Assembly: GCF_002803155.1 (NCBI RefSeq) | Contig: NZ_NNBP01000002.1 | Location: 62,001 to 126,000 of the forward strand | From: Streptomyces sp. CB02959 | Lineage (GTDB): Bacteria > Actinomycetota > Actinomycetes > Streptomycetales > Streptomycetaceae | DNA length: 64,000 bases | Reading direction: 5' to 3' | Position numbers and translations under genes: made by a program | Notes under the pieces: generated by a model | The model's database searches: none | What the model was told of the DNA's origin: nothing | The model's input: the letters and a program-made list of their open reading frames with translations, nothing else | Shown: positions 7,852-24,000 of the stretch, in pieces | Numbering within the stretch: position 1 is the first letter of the stretch | Layout of the letters: the number at the start of each line of letters is the position of its first letter

Positions 7852-8604
7852 TCAGGCGTTGCCACCGCCGTCGACGCCGATCCGCGCGGCGGTGGTGAAC
7901 GCGGCCTCCGGGGACGCCAGATACGCCACGGCGGCGGCGATCTCGGCCGGGGTCGCGAAGCGGCTCAGCGGGGACAGCCCCTTCTGGAGTTCCCCGGCCG
8001 GGCCGTCCTGCGGGTTCATGTCGGTGTCCGTCGGCCCCGGCGCGACCTCGTTCACGGTGATGCCGCGCGGGCCGAGATCGCGGGCCAGGCCCTTCGTCAG
8101 ACCGGTGATCGCCGCCTTGCTCGCCGCGTAGACCGCGAAGCCGGGGCCGGTGACCCGCTCGCCCAGGCACGAGCCGATGTTGACGATCCGCCCGCCGGAC
8201 GGCAGGTGCCGGGCCGCAGCGCGGGCGGTGAGGATCGCGCCGCGTATGTTCACGTCGAGCAGCCGGTCGATGGTCTCCACCGGCACGTCGACGATGTTCG
8301 GCAGCGTCATGTCGCTGACCCCGGCGTTGTTCACCAGGATGTCCAGGCGGCCGAGTTCCCGGACGGTCTGCTCCACCGCGGACGTGATCGCCTCGGTGTC
8401 CGCGGCATCGGCCCGGATCGCGAGGGTCCGCCGGCCGGTCTCCTTCGCCACGTGCTCCGCGGTGAAGAGAGCGGCTTCGCGGTTCGACCGGTAGGTGAGG
8501 GCGATATCGGCGCCGTCCTCGGCGAGGCGCTTCGCGACCGCGGCGCCGATTCCCCGGCTCGCGCCGGTGACGAGGGCGACCTTCCCGTTCAACTTCCCAC
8601 TCAC
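7852..8604 (-). CDS. Short-chain dehydrogenase/reductase, Ser-to-Cys catalytic variant
   Basis: A 250-residue classical SDR. The cofactor motif TGASRGIG is at residues about 14-21, NNAG at about 91-94, and the Tyr-x3-Lys pair reads YAASK near 157-161. The residue 13 positions before the catalytic Tyr, normally Ser, is Cys (text GSCLG), with a Ser one position earlier. It ends 28 bases from lipA, convergent. GTG at 8604 has an AAGGA site 7 bases upstream. It could reduce or oxidise an acyl intermediate of the lipopeptide cluster, but nothing in the sequence ties it to a substrate. FabG-like housekeeping activity is an alternative. Confidence 0.85.
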   Translation of the reverse strand: MSGKLNGKVALVTGASRGIGAAVAKRLAEDGADIALTYRSNREAALFTAEHVAKETGRRTLAIRADAADTEAITSAVEQTVRELGRLDILVNNAGVSDMTLPNIVDVPVETIDRLLDVNIRGAILTARAAARHLPSGGRIVNIGSCLGERVTGPGFAVYAASKAAITGLTKGLARDLGPRGITVNEVAPGPTDTDMNPQDGPAGELQKGLSPLSRFATPAEIAAAVAYLASPEAAFTTAARIGVDGGGNA

Positions 8605-8908
8605 GGCACTGTCCTTATCTCATTGCATTTCGGAACGTGCAGGAATATTCGGTATTTCCGGGACCTTCGAATGATCACTATAGGCAGGCGCCGTGGGACC
8701 CCGACAGCGCGATACGGCCGAAGATCGGAAGTCGGCGCAAAGGTGGGTCTTGCCGTGCGCCGGCCGGGCTGCTGGGGTCCGCCGCCATACGCCGGCCGCC
8801 CGGTTGCAGGACCAACACCGCCGCGCGGCACGGCGTCCCGCCACCAGGAGGTGACGGGACGCCGATGCACTGCCGATTTCCCAGCGGTGCCTTATTCCAT
8901 AAGGGAGT
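8605..8908. other. Intergenic region between SDR and MFS genes
   Basis: 304 bases between two minus-strand genes. The part next to the SDR start (about 8605-8690) is relatively A/T-rich and probably holds the SDR promoter. The stretch 8700-8880 has no convincing coding bias on either strand. I see no strong hairpin or repeat. Confidence 0.4.
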
Positions 8909-10129
8909 TCAGTCGCCCTTCCGGCGGAGCGTCAGGGCGCTGCGGATCCCGGCCAGCGCGAGCAGGGTGACGACTCCGGCGAATACGCCCGCGGCGGTCA
9001 CCAACGAGAACCACGACAGCAGGACGGCCACGCCGATGACCGGCAGGGTGAGCCCCAGATAGGCGGCCACGAAGTAGCTGGAGGCGACCTCGCCGGTGCG
9101 GGCCGCGGGCACCCGGGCGGTGAGCGCCGCCAGACCCGAGCGGAACGCCGCGCCCGCGCCGCCGCCCCCGAGGGCGGCCCCCGCCAGGAACAGCGTGAGG
9201 GAGCGGGCGGGCAGCGCGGCGATGATCAGCGCCAGGCCCACCGGGATCATCGACATGCCCACCACGGTGGCCCGCACCGCCTCCGCCCGGGCGGACACCA
9301 CCTGCGCGAGACCGGCGGCCGCGAAGGCGCAGCCGGCCACCAGCCCGGTCAGCAGCGGACTGTGCCGATGCAGCCCCTGGGCCAGGAACGTACCGGTGAG
9401 GCCCGCCAGCAGACCGAGCACCGAGAAGCCCGCGAAGACCGAGACCGCGACCGCGGTGAAGACCCCCCGCGCCTGCGGCGGCACCGCCAACCGCTGTACC
9501 CGGAACGGCCCTTGGGTGCGTATGACCGTCTCGGGCAGGCGGAACAGCACCAGGCCCGACAGCAGCAGGGCCGCCATCACCAGATAGGGCGTGAGCAGCG
9601 GGCGGGGCGCGAACTCGGCCAGCACACCGCCCAGCAGCGGCCCACCGGCCAGCCCGAGCATGCTGGTCACCGTGGCCAGCAGGGCGGCGGTGGCCGGCCG
9701 CGGGTGCAGCTCCCGCAGATAGGCGGTGCTGGCCCCGGTGGCCAGTCCGACCGAGATGCCGCTGAGCAGCCGCCCGGCCAGCAGCCCCGGCAGCGTCGGG
9801 AAGACCGCGAACACCGCACAGCTCGCCGCCGCGACGAGCATGGCCGGCCCGATCACGGCACGGCGGCCGATCCGGTCGGACACCCCGCCGAGCAGCAACG
9901 CGGCCACCACGCCCACCGCGTACAGCGCGAACACCACGGTGACCAGCACCGGGGTGAGCCCTAAGCGGGCGCTGTAGAGCCCGTACAGGGGGGTGGGCAG
10001 GGCACCCCCGAGCATGACGGTGAAGAGCAGGAACACCACCGTGGCCACCATCGCCGGCCGGCCGCGCGCCGCCGGTGCCTGTTCGCCGGCCGGTACCGCG
10101 GGCTTGCGTACTTCCTGGTCGTGAGTCAC
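8909..10129 (-). CDS. MFS transporter (probable product exporter)
   Basis: A 406-residue major facilitator protein with about 12 hydrophobic segments and the Asp-Arg-Ile-Gly-Arg-Arg loop motif after TM2 (text GGVSDRIGRR). Such proteins in biosynthetic clusters usually export the product by proton antiport. GTG at 10129 is chosen because a GAGGTG site lies 5 bases upstream. Upstream in-frame starts add a sequence unlike MFS N-termini. A TTA Leu codon is in frame at 9962-9964, early in the protein, so expression is probably bldA-dependent. It is the last gene of the NRPS-condensation-MFS run on this strand, separated from the condensation gene by 132 bases. Substrate is inferred. Confidence 0.85.
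   Translation of the reverse strand: MTHDQEVRKPAVPAGEQAPAARGRPAMVATVVFLLFTVMLGGALPTPLYGLYSARLGLTPVLVTVVFALYAVGVVAALLLGGVSDRIGRRAVIGPAMLVAAASCAVFAVFPTLPGLLAGRLLSGISVGLATGASTAYLRELHPRPATAALLATVTSMLGLAGGPLLGGVLAEFAPRPLLTPYLVMAALLLSGLVLFRLPETVIRTQGPFRVQRLAVPPQARGVFTAVAVSVFAGFSVLGLLAGLTGTFLAQGLHRHSPLLTGLVAGCAFAAAGLAQVVSARAEAVRATVVGMSMIPVGLALIIAALPARSLTLFLAGAALGGGGAGAAFRSGLAALTARVPAARTGEVASSYFVAAYLGLTLPVIGVAVLLSWFSLVTAAGVFAGVVTLLALAGIRSALTLRRKGD
9962..9964 (-). promoter_or_regulatory. In-frame TTA (bldA-dependent) codon in the MFS gene
   Basis: The forward triplet taa at 9962-9964 is in frame with the transporter and encodes Leu as TTA around residue 56. It suggests that export capacity is tied to development. 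Confidence 0.8.
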
Positions 10130-10261
10130 CGGAACACCTCCATGAGTTCGGACCGGCGCATCCTGCCAGAGCGGCTTTTCGAGGTGATGACGGGGCCGAC
10201 GCAACGGACTGCGGGCCCCGTTCGGCACCGGGCCGGCGCCGCTCACCGGTCGGCGGCGGGC

Positions 10262-11604
10262 TCAGACCGGACGGTGCGGATCGGCCGCCACCTCGTCCAG
10301 CAGGGTCCGGAAGTCCCGCACCACCGCCGTGATCGTGCCCGCGTCGAAGAGGTCCGTCGGATAGACGACCCGCCCGGACAGTTCGGCGTCCCCGGCGCCG
10401 GTGCCGAGCGCCAGTTCCAGGTCGTGGCGCGCGGTCAGCCGCGGCACGGGGTGGGCGGTGGTCGCAAGGCCCCGGAAGACGGGCAGTTCGCCCCGGCCGC
10501 CGCGCAGCGCGGCCACGTCGGTGGTGGTGTTCTGGAGCTCGAAGGTGACCTGGACGAGCGGGCGCCGACCGGCCGCCGGCTCCGGGAGCGCGGCGACGAC
10601 CTGGTCGTACGGGGCCTCCTGATGGGCGAAGGCATCCAGGGTGCGCTGCCGGATCCCGGTGAGCAGGTCGACGAAGGGGACCCCCTTCGGGGCGGTCGAG
10701 CGGATGGCGAGCGTGTTGACCAGACACGTGATCAACTTCTCCCGCTCCGGCGTGGTCCGGCCGGTCACCAGCGTCCCCACGGTGATGTCGGTCTGCCCGG
10801 TCCACCGCCGCAGCAGCGCGTGGAACCCGGCCAGCAGCGTCATGAACGGGGAGGCGCCGCACGCCCGCCCCACCTCGGTGAGCCGGGTCACCAGGGGGCC
10901 GGGCAGGGCGAACGCGTGCTCGTCGGCGTGTGCGGTGCGCACCGTGGGCCGCGGCCGGTCCGCGGGCACGGCGACCGGCTCGGCACCCGCCAACTGACCT
11001 GCCCAGTAGGCGACTTGATCGTCCAATGTGCCACGGGACCGCAGCCGCTGCTCCTCGAAGCTCAGCTCGGTGTAGCCGAACGCCAGCGGCGGCAGCATCC
11101 GGGCACCGTCCAACCCCCGGAGCGCCGCGGCGTACAGCACCTCCAGCTCCCGGAAGAACACCGCCACCGACCAGTCGTCGAAGACCACATGGTGACCGGC
11201 GCACACCAGCACATGGTCGTCCGGGGCCAGGGTCAGCACCGCGGTCCGCAGCACCTCGGACGCCAGGTCGAAGGGGCGCCAGGCGACGTCCTCGACGAGG
11301 CGCTGCGCCGCGGCGTGCGGATCCGGCCGGTCGGTGAGGTCCACGACCTCGACGCGGAAGTGTTCCGGCCCGTGGGCCGTCCAGCGGAGCCTGCCGCGGG
11401 TGTCCAGCGCGAAGGTGCTGCGCAGCGACTCGTGCCGGGCGGCCAGGGCGCGCAGCGCCCGCACGAGGGCGTCGGAGTCCAGCGGGCCGCGCAGCCGCAG
11501 GGCCACCGGCACGTTGAGCTCGCCCGTCCCCGGCGTCAGCTGTTCGGCCGCCCAGAGCCGTGCTTGTGTGGCGGTGGCCAGTGGCCGTACCGCTCCCAGG
11601 CCGG

Positions 11605-11608
<4 letters not shown>
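10262..11608 (-). CDS. Freestanding NRPS condensation domain
   Basis: A 448-residue protein consisting of a single condensation domain. The active-site motif is HHVVFDD (residues about 141-147): both His and the structural Asp are kept and the usual final Gly is Asp. There is no carrier or adenylation domain. Its ATG at 11608 overlaps the NRPS stop (ATGA), so it is made together with the NRPS. The first C domain embedded in that NRPS has lost its catalytic His, so this protein may act in trans to replace it, joining the acyl-X intermediate to Thr. Alternatives are chain release or an ester-forming step. Function in trans is inferred. Confidence 0.9.
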
Positions 11609-18825
<7,217 letters not shown>

Positions 18826-19144
18826 CTGCATACCTTTCCTCGATCTGCGGAACGCGCGACATTCATCGAAGAGGTGATCCGGAATTCCGCACCCCGTGCC
18901 ATTCAGGAGATTCAGCGTGTCCGCGCGCAGAGGGCAAGTCAACAAGATCACACCACTTGACACAGGCCCCCACACCAAGCGCCGAACGGGCGCTACCAAA
19001 GGCCATGCGCGGCTATACCTTCGTTCCCCGGAAAGGGAACCAAGGTGCTGGCCGTCCGGTGCCGGGCAGCGGATACCCTCGGCTCACCACCCGAAGTTCC
19101 CGGCTCTACGGAGCGGAATTCCGCCTGCCCTCGGGAGGGCCAGC
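18826..19144. promoter_or_regulatory. Divergent intergenic region between NRPS and DUF885 gene
   Basis: 319 bases, less G/C-rich than coding DNA, expected to carry divergent promoters for the NRPS-C-MFS run and the peptidase gene. No strong palindrome was found. A GGGAGGG site just precedes the peptidase start. Confidence 0.45.
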
Positions 19145-20863
19145 ATGGGATTGCATTCCCCGAATGACAGCGATATGTGCACCACTCCGGGAGAGGTGCA
19201 CAGAATAAGCGACGCGTATGTGGCCGACTACGCGGAACTCGACCCGATCATGGCCAGCTATCTCGGAATCCCGGGTAATGAACGGGAGTTGACGGATTTC
19301 TCGCCGGCGGGATATGAGGCGCGGGCCGAACTGAGCGCCCGGGCGCTGGGCCGGATCGAGGCCGCCACCCCCGCCGACGAGACCGAGACCGTCGCCCGGG
19401 CCGTCTTCCTCGAACGCCATCGGCTGCTCCAGGAGGAGCACGCCGCCGGACTCGACCTGGCGGCCCTGAACGTGACGTTCAGCCCCGTTCAGCACCTGCG
19501 GGAAGTCTTCGACCTGATGCCCGCCGACGCACCGGACCACTGGGCGGCCGTGGCGGCCCGGTTGGCGCAGGTGCCCGTCGCCCTGACCGGGCTGCGCGCC
19601 TCCCTGCTGACCGCGGCGGGCCGCGGCGCGGCGCCGGCCGTGCGGCAGGTGCGGCAGGTGGCCGAACAGTGCGCCCGCTGGGCGGGGTTGCGCGGGGAAC
19701 CGTCGTACTTCGCCACGGTGATCGCCCCCGCGGCGGCCCAGGAGGTGCCCGCCCCGCTGCGCACCGCCCTGGAGGCCGGCGCGCGGGCCGCCGCCGAGGG
19801 GTACGCGGACTTCGCCGGCTTCCTCCGCGACCGCCTCGCGCCCGAGGCGCCGGAGCGGGACGCCGTCGGCGCGGACACCTACCGGTTGAAGTCCCGCTCC
19901 TGCACGGGCGCCCGGCTCGATCCGCACGAGACCTACGCCTGGGGGTGGGCGGAGTTCCTCCGCATCGAGGAGGAGCTGCGGCAGGTCGCCGGGCGGATCA
20001 GCGGCGGGGCGACAACGGCCGAGGCCGCCGCCCTGCTCGACGACGACCCCCGCTACCAGGTGCACGGCCGGGACGGGCTGCGCGCCTGGATGCAGGCGCT
20101 GTCCGACCGGGCACTGGACCGGCTGCGCGGGACCGAGTTCGACATCCCCGACGCGCTGACGACGCTCGACTGCCGGATCGCGCCGTCCGGTGGCGGCGTC
20201 GGCGCCTACTACAACGGCCCCAGCCAGGACTTCGCCCGGCCCGGCACCATGTGGTGGTCGGTGCCGCGCGACCGCGCGGTGTTCGCCACCTGGCGGGAGA
20301 CCACCACCGTGTACCACGAGGGCGTGCCCGGCCACCACCTCCAGATCGGCACCGCCGTACACCGCGCGGACCGCCTCAACTCCTACCAGCGGCTGCTGTG
20401 CTGGGTGCCCGGGCACGGCGAGGGCTGGGCGCTGTACGCAGAACGCCTGATGCGCGAACTGGGCCACCTCGACGACGACGGCGATCTGCTGGGCATGCTC
20501 GGCGCGCAGCTGTTCCGGGCCGCCCGCGTCGTGGTGGACGTGGGCATGCACCTCCAGTTGCGGATTCCGGCCGGCTGCGGCTTCCACGAGGGCGCGCGCT
20601 GGACCCCCGCCCTGGGCCTGGAGTTCCTGCTGACGCGGACCCTCGCCGACCCCCACCAGGCGCGGGACGAGATCGACCGCTACCTCGGCTGGCCGGGACA
20701 GGCCCCCGCTTACAAGATCGGTGAGCGGCTGTGGCTGGCGGCCCGGGACGAGGCGCGCGCCCGGCACGGGCACGCCTTCGACCTCAAGGCGTTCCACCGG
20801 CGGGCCCTGGAACTGGGGTCCATGGGCCTGGACACGCTACGGGCACAACTCGCCGCGACCTGA
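19145..20863 (+). CDS. DUF885 family zinc metallopeptidase-like protein
   Basis: A 572-residue DUF885 protein. The zinc motif HEGVPGH (His-Glu-x4-His form) is at about residues 395-401, and a downstream glutamate occurs in the segment GWALYAERLM. There is no signal peptide, so it is probably cytoplasmic. DUF885 proteins resemble thermolysin-clan peptidases but most are uncharacterised. ATG at 19145 has a GGGAGGG site 5 bases upstream. It is divergent from the NRPS and convergent with the PKS, lying inside the lipopeptide cluster. It could hydrolyse an aberrant intermediate, mature the product or confer self-resistance. None of these can be chosen from sequence. Confidence 0.8.
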   Translation: MGLHSPNDSDMCTTPGEVHRISDAYVADYAELDPIMASYLGIPGNERELTDFSPAGYEARAELSARALGRIEAATPADETETVARAVFLERHRLLQEEHAAGLDLAALNVTFSPVQHLREVFDLMPADAPDHWAAVAARLAQVPVALTGLRASLLTAAGRGAAPAVRQVRQVAEQCARWAGLRGEPSYFATVIAPAAAQEVPAPLRTALEAGARAAAEGYADFAGFLRDRLAPEAPERDAVGADTYRLKSRSCTGARLDPHETYAWGWAEFLRIEEELRQVAGRISGGATTAEAAALLDDDPRYQVHGRDGLRAWMQALSDRALDRLRGTEFDIPDALTTLDCRIAPSGGGVGAYYNGPSQDFARPGTMWWSVPRDRAVFATWRETTTVYHEGVPGHHLQIGTAVHRADRLNSYQRLLCWVPGHGEGWALYAERLMRELGHLDDDGDLLGMLGAQLFRAARVVVDVGMHLQLRIPAGCGFHEGARWTPALGLEFLLTRTLADPHQARDEIDRYLGWPGQAPAYKIGERLWLAARDEARARHGHAFDLKAFHRRALELGSMGLDTLRAQLAAT

Positions 20864-20910
20864 CCGGCGTCGGCCGCGGCCGGGGCGGCCGCGTCGCACC
20901 TCCGCGCCCG

Positions 20911-21012
20911 CCCCGGCCCACCGTGCGGCTCAGCCCACCGTGCGCCCCGGCCCACCGTGCGGCTCAGCCCACCGTGCGCCCCGGCCCACCGTGCGGCTCA
21001 GCCCACCGTGCG
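20911..21012. repeat. Three 34-bp tandem repeats built of alternating 17-bp units
   Basis: Six consecutive 17-bp units alternate between CCCCGGCCCACCGTGCG and GCTCAGCCCACCGTGCG, forming three exact 34-bp copies. A partial seventh unit runs into the PKS stop region. The 11-base core CCCACCGTGCG is constant. The array fills the space between the convergent DUF885 and PKS genes, so it may act as a transcription barrier or protein-binding array, or be a slippage product. Confidence 0.9.
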
Positions 21013-21014
21013 GC

Positions 21015-24000
21015 TCAGCCCGCCGGGGTGTCCTCGATGATCCGGCGGAGCGCCGCGCACCACTGCGTCCACAGCCGCTCCACGTCCCCGGCGGGCACAT
21101 GGTCCCGGTGCATGATGTCGACCAGGACACCGCCCTCGACGGGGATGACGTCGAAGAAGAGGTCGAACTTGGCCTCCGCCACCTCCGGCAGCCGCAGCTC
21201 GCCGGTGACCGCGCCCAACTTCACCGTGGGGACGGCGGGGTTGAGATCGAAGACCACCGAGGTCACCTCCCGGCGCGTGCGCCAGGCGTCCGGCACGGCG
21301 CCCTCCTGCTCCAGCGCGTCCAGCACGGTGTGCAGCGGGACGTCGGCGTGCCCGAGGTCCTGGGTCAGCAGGCGGCTCGTCCGGTCGTGGTGGGCCCGCG
21401 CGTCGGCGGCCCCCGCCGTGCTGCGCACCGGCACGTAGCTGACGTAGTGCCCGACCCAGTCCCGCTCCCGCTCGCCGGGCCGCTGGTCGACGGGGACCGA
21501 CACCACCAGGTCGTCCCGGCCGCACGTGGCGTGCAGCGCCGCCGTGAACGCGCTGAACGCCACCATGAACGGGGTGCAGCGCAGCGCGGGGCAGCGCGCG
21601 GTCACGGCGTCCCACACCTCCTGGTCCAGCTGGAACGTCCGGCGCGCCGGACGGCCGGTCCGGGGCCCGTCCGCGGCCGGACCGGCGCCCCACAGCGGAG
21701 CGGGGGAGTCGGCGAGCCGGCGGCGCCAGTAGCTCACGAGGTCCGCCGACACCGGGTTGGCCGGCAGCGCCGCGGGCTGCCGCACGGCGACCTCCGCCGC
21801 CGGGTCCACTCCGTCCAGTGCCTGCGCGTAGGCGGTGCCCAGATCGGTGAGGACCGTGGTCACGGACATCCCGTCGAAGACGAGGTGGTGGGCCGCGATC
21901 ACCAGATCGCTGCGGTCCTCGGCGCGCCGCAGCAGCAGGCAGCGGAACAGCGGCCCGGACTCGAAGTCGAACGGCGCGTTCACGAAGGCGTCGACGGCCG
22001 CCTCCGCCGCGTCGTCGTCGGCCGCTTCGGCGCACCGCAGCACCTCGTCCGCGGTCTCGACGACGCGCAACTGCGCACCGTCGGGCGAGCACACGGCGCG
22101 CAGGGCCGGATGCCGCTGCCGCACCGCCGCCAGGGCCGTGCCCAGGGCCGCGCCGTCCACCGGGCCGTGCAGTTCGAGCAACACCGCCTCGTTGTAGGCG
22201 ACCGAGTCCGGTTCCGTGCGGCGGCACAGCGCCCACAGTTCGCGCTGCTGGGCGGACATCGGCCACTGGGCGCGGGGCTCCGCGGGCGCCGCCGCCCGGC
22301 CGGTCCGGTCCGCGCCGCCGCCCAGGGTGAGGAACTGCGCCTCGTGCAGCGCGTCGAGGTTCCGGTCCACCGCGGCCAGGAACCGCTCGGCGTCGCCGTC
22401 GGTGTGTTCGGTGGAGAGGAAGAACGTCCGGCCCTCCCAGACGTACAGGCCGTCCGCGAGCAGGCTGTGGTACAGCATCTCCAGGGGGAGCGGCTGGTAC
22501 AGATTGGAGAGCCCGCCGTACTGGAAGCGCCACAGCGAGCCGAAGGTGGCGACCGAGTAGGGGAGTTCGCGCTGCCGGAAGAGGTCGGACAGGGCGCTGG
22601 TGAGTCCGGCGGACCGGTCGTTGACCTCCTGGTAGAGGCGCTCCCCGTGCTCTTCGAGGTGGGTCAGCACGGCACCGGCCGCGGCGATCGACAGTGGATG
22701 CTTCTGGAACGTCCCGCCGAACAGCGTGGTCTCCGCGTACGGTGCGCTGTCGTCCCCGTAGGCCCAGTCCCCGCCGTCGAGGCCGTCCAGCAGCGCCTGC
22801 TTCCCGGCGATGGCCGAGATGCCCAGCCCGCCGCCCAGCACCTTCCCGTAGGTGGCCAGGTCCGGGGTGATGCCGAAGAGGCCCTGGGCGCCGCGGATCC
22901 CGACCCGGAAGCCGGTGATCATCTCGTCGAAGATCAGGACGGTGCCGGTGGTCTCGGTCAACTCCCGCAGCCGGCGCAGGAACGCCACGGGCTGGGTCAC
23001 CGGGTTGCGCGCCTGGACCGGTTCGACCAGGACCGCGGCGATCTCGTGGGCGTGCGCCCGGAGGTACTCCAGGGAGGCCGGGTCGTCGTACGGCAGCACC
23101 ACCACATCGGCCAGCGAACCGCCCGACAGGCCGGGGGAGATCGGGTCGACGCCGCCGAACTCCCCGGTGCCCCGCCCGAGCATGCCGTCGGTGATGCCGT
23201 GGTACGACTTCTCGAAGTAGGCCACCTTGGGCCGGCCGGTGGCCAGCCGGGCCAGCCGGACCGCGCCCATGACCGCTTCCGAGCCGGTGTTGGTGAACGT
23301 CACCCGGTCGTGCCCGGTCACCCGGCAGAACTGCTCGGCGACCTGGTAGGTCAGCTCCTGCTGCGGGCCCAGGGACACCGACCGCCCCAGCTGCCGGGCG
23401 ACGGCCTCCTCGACGTACGGCGGGTTGTGGCCGAGGAAGTGCACGCCGAAGCCCAGGCAGTAGTCGGTGTACTCGGCGCCGTCCACGTCCCAGAAGCGGG
23501 CGCCGCGCGCCCGCTGCACGGCGATGGGGAAGTTGAGTTCCTTCAGCTCCGGGCGGAAGTTGGCCCAGGTGCGGCTCTCCACCAGGTGCTTGCGGTAGCG
23601 GCCGGCGAGCTGCTTCGACCGCGGGCTGCGCCCCTCCACCCGCCGGACGATGCCGTCCACGTACTCCTGCTGGCGCGCGGTCAGCCCGCTGCCGGCCGCT
23701 GCCGCCGCGCCCGGGCGGGGGCTCGCGCGCCCCGGCGCCGGGGGCGTCGCCGGGGCGGGTCGCGCGGTCACCGCCGGGGGACCGGCCGGCGCCGCGGGGA
23801 GCGCGGCGGCCGACCGCGTCGGCCCGCCCGCGGGCGACTGCCCGAGCAGCGACAACTGCTGCTGCATGAGCGCGAGTTGGTCGCGCACCACCTGCTCGAC
23901 GAGGGCCGTGGCGGGCGCCGCGGCGGGCCGTGGCGCCTGCGTGGCGACGGGCTGTGCGGACGGTACGGGCGCCACCGGCGCCACGGGCTCCGCCGGGCCC

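Noticed and set aside
10191..10220. Weak hairpin between the condensation and MFS genes
   Set aside because: A 7-bp stem with a 16-base loop is common by chance in DNA of this GC content.
20911..21012. Possible CRISPR array in the 17-bp repeats
   Set aside because: There are no unique spacers and no cas genes; the units are directly tandem.
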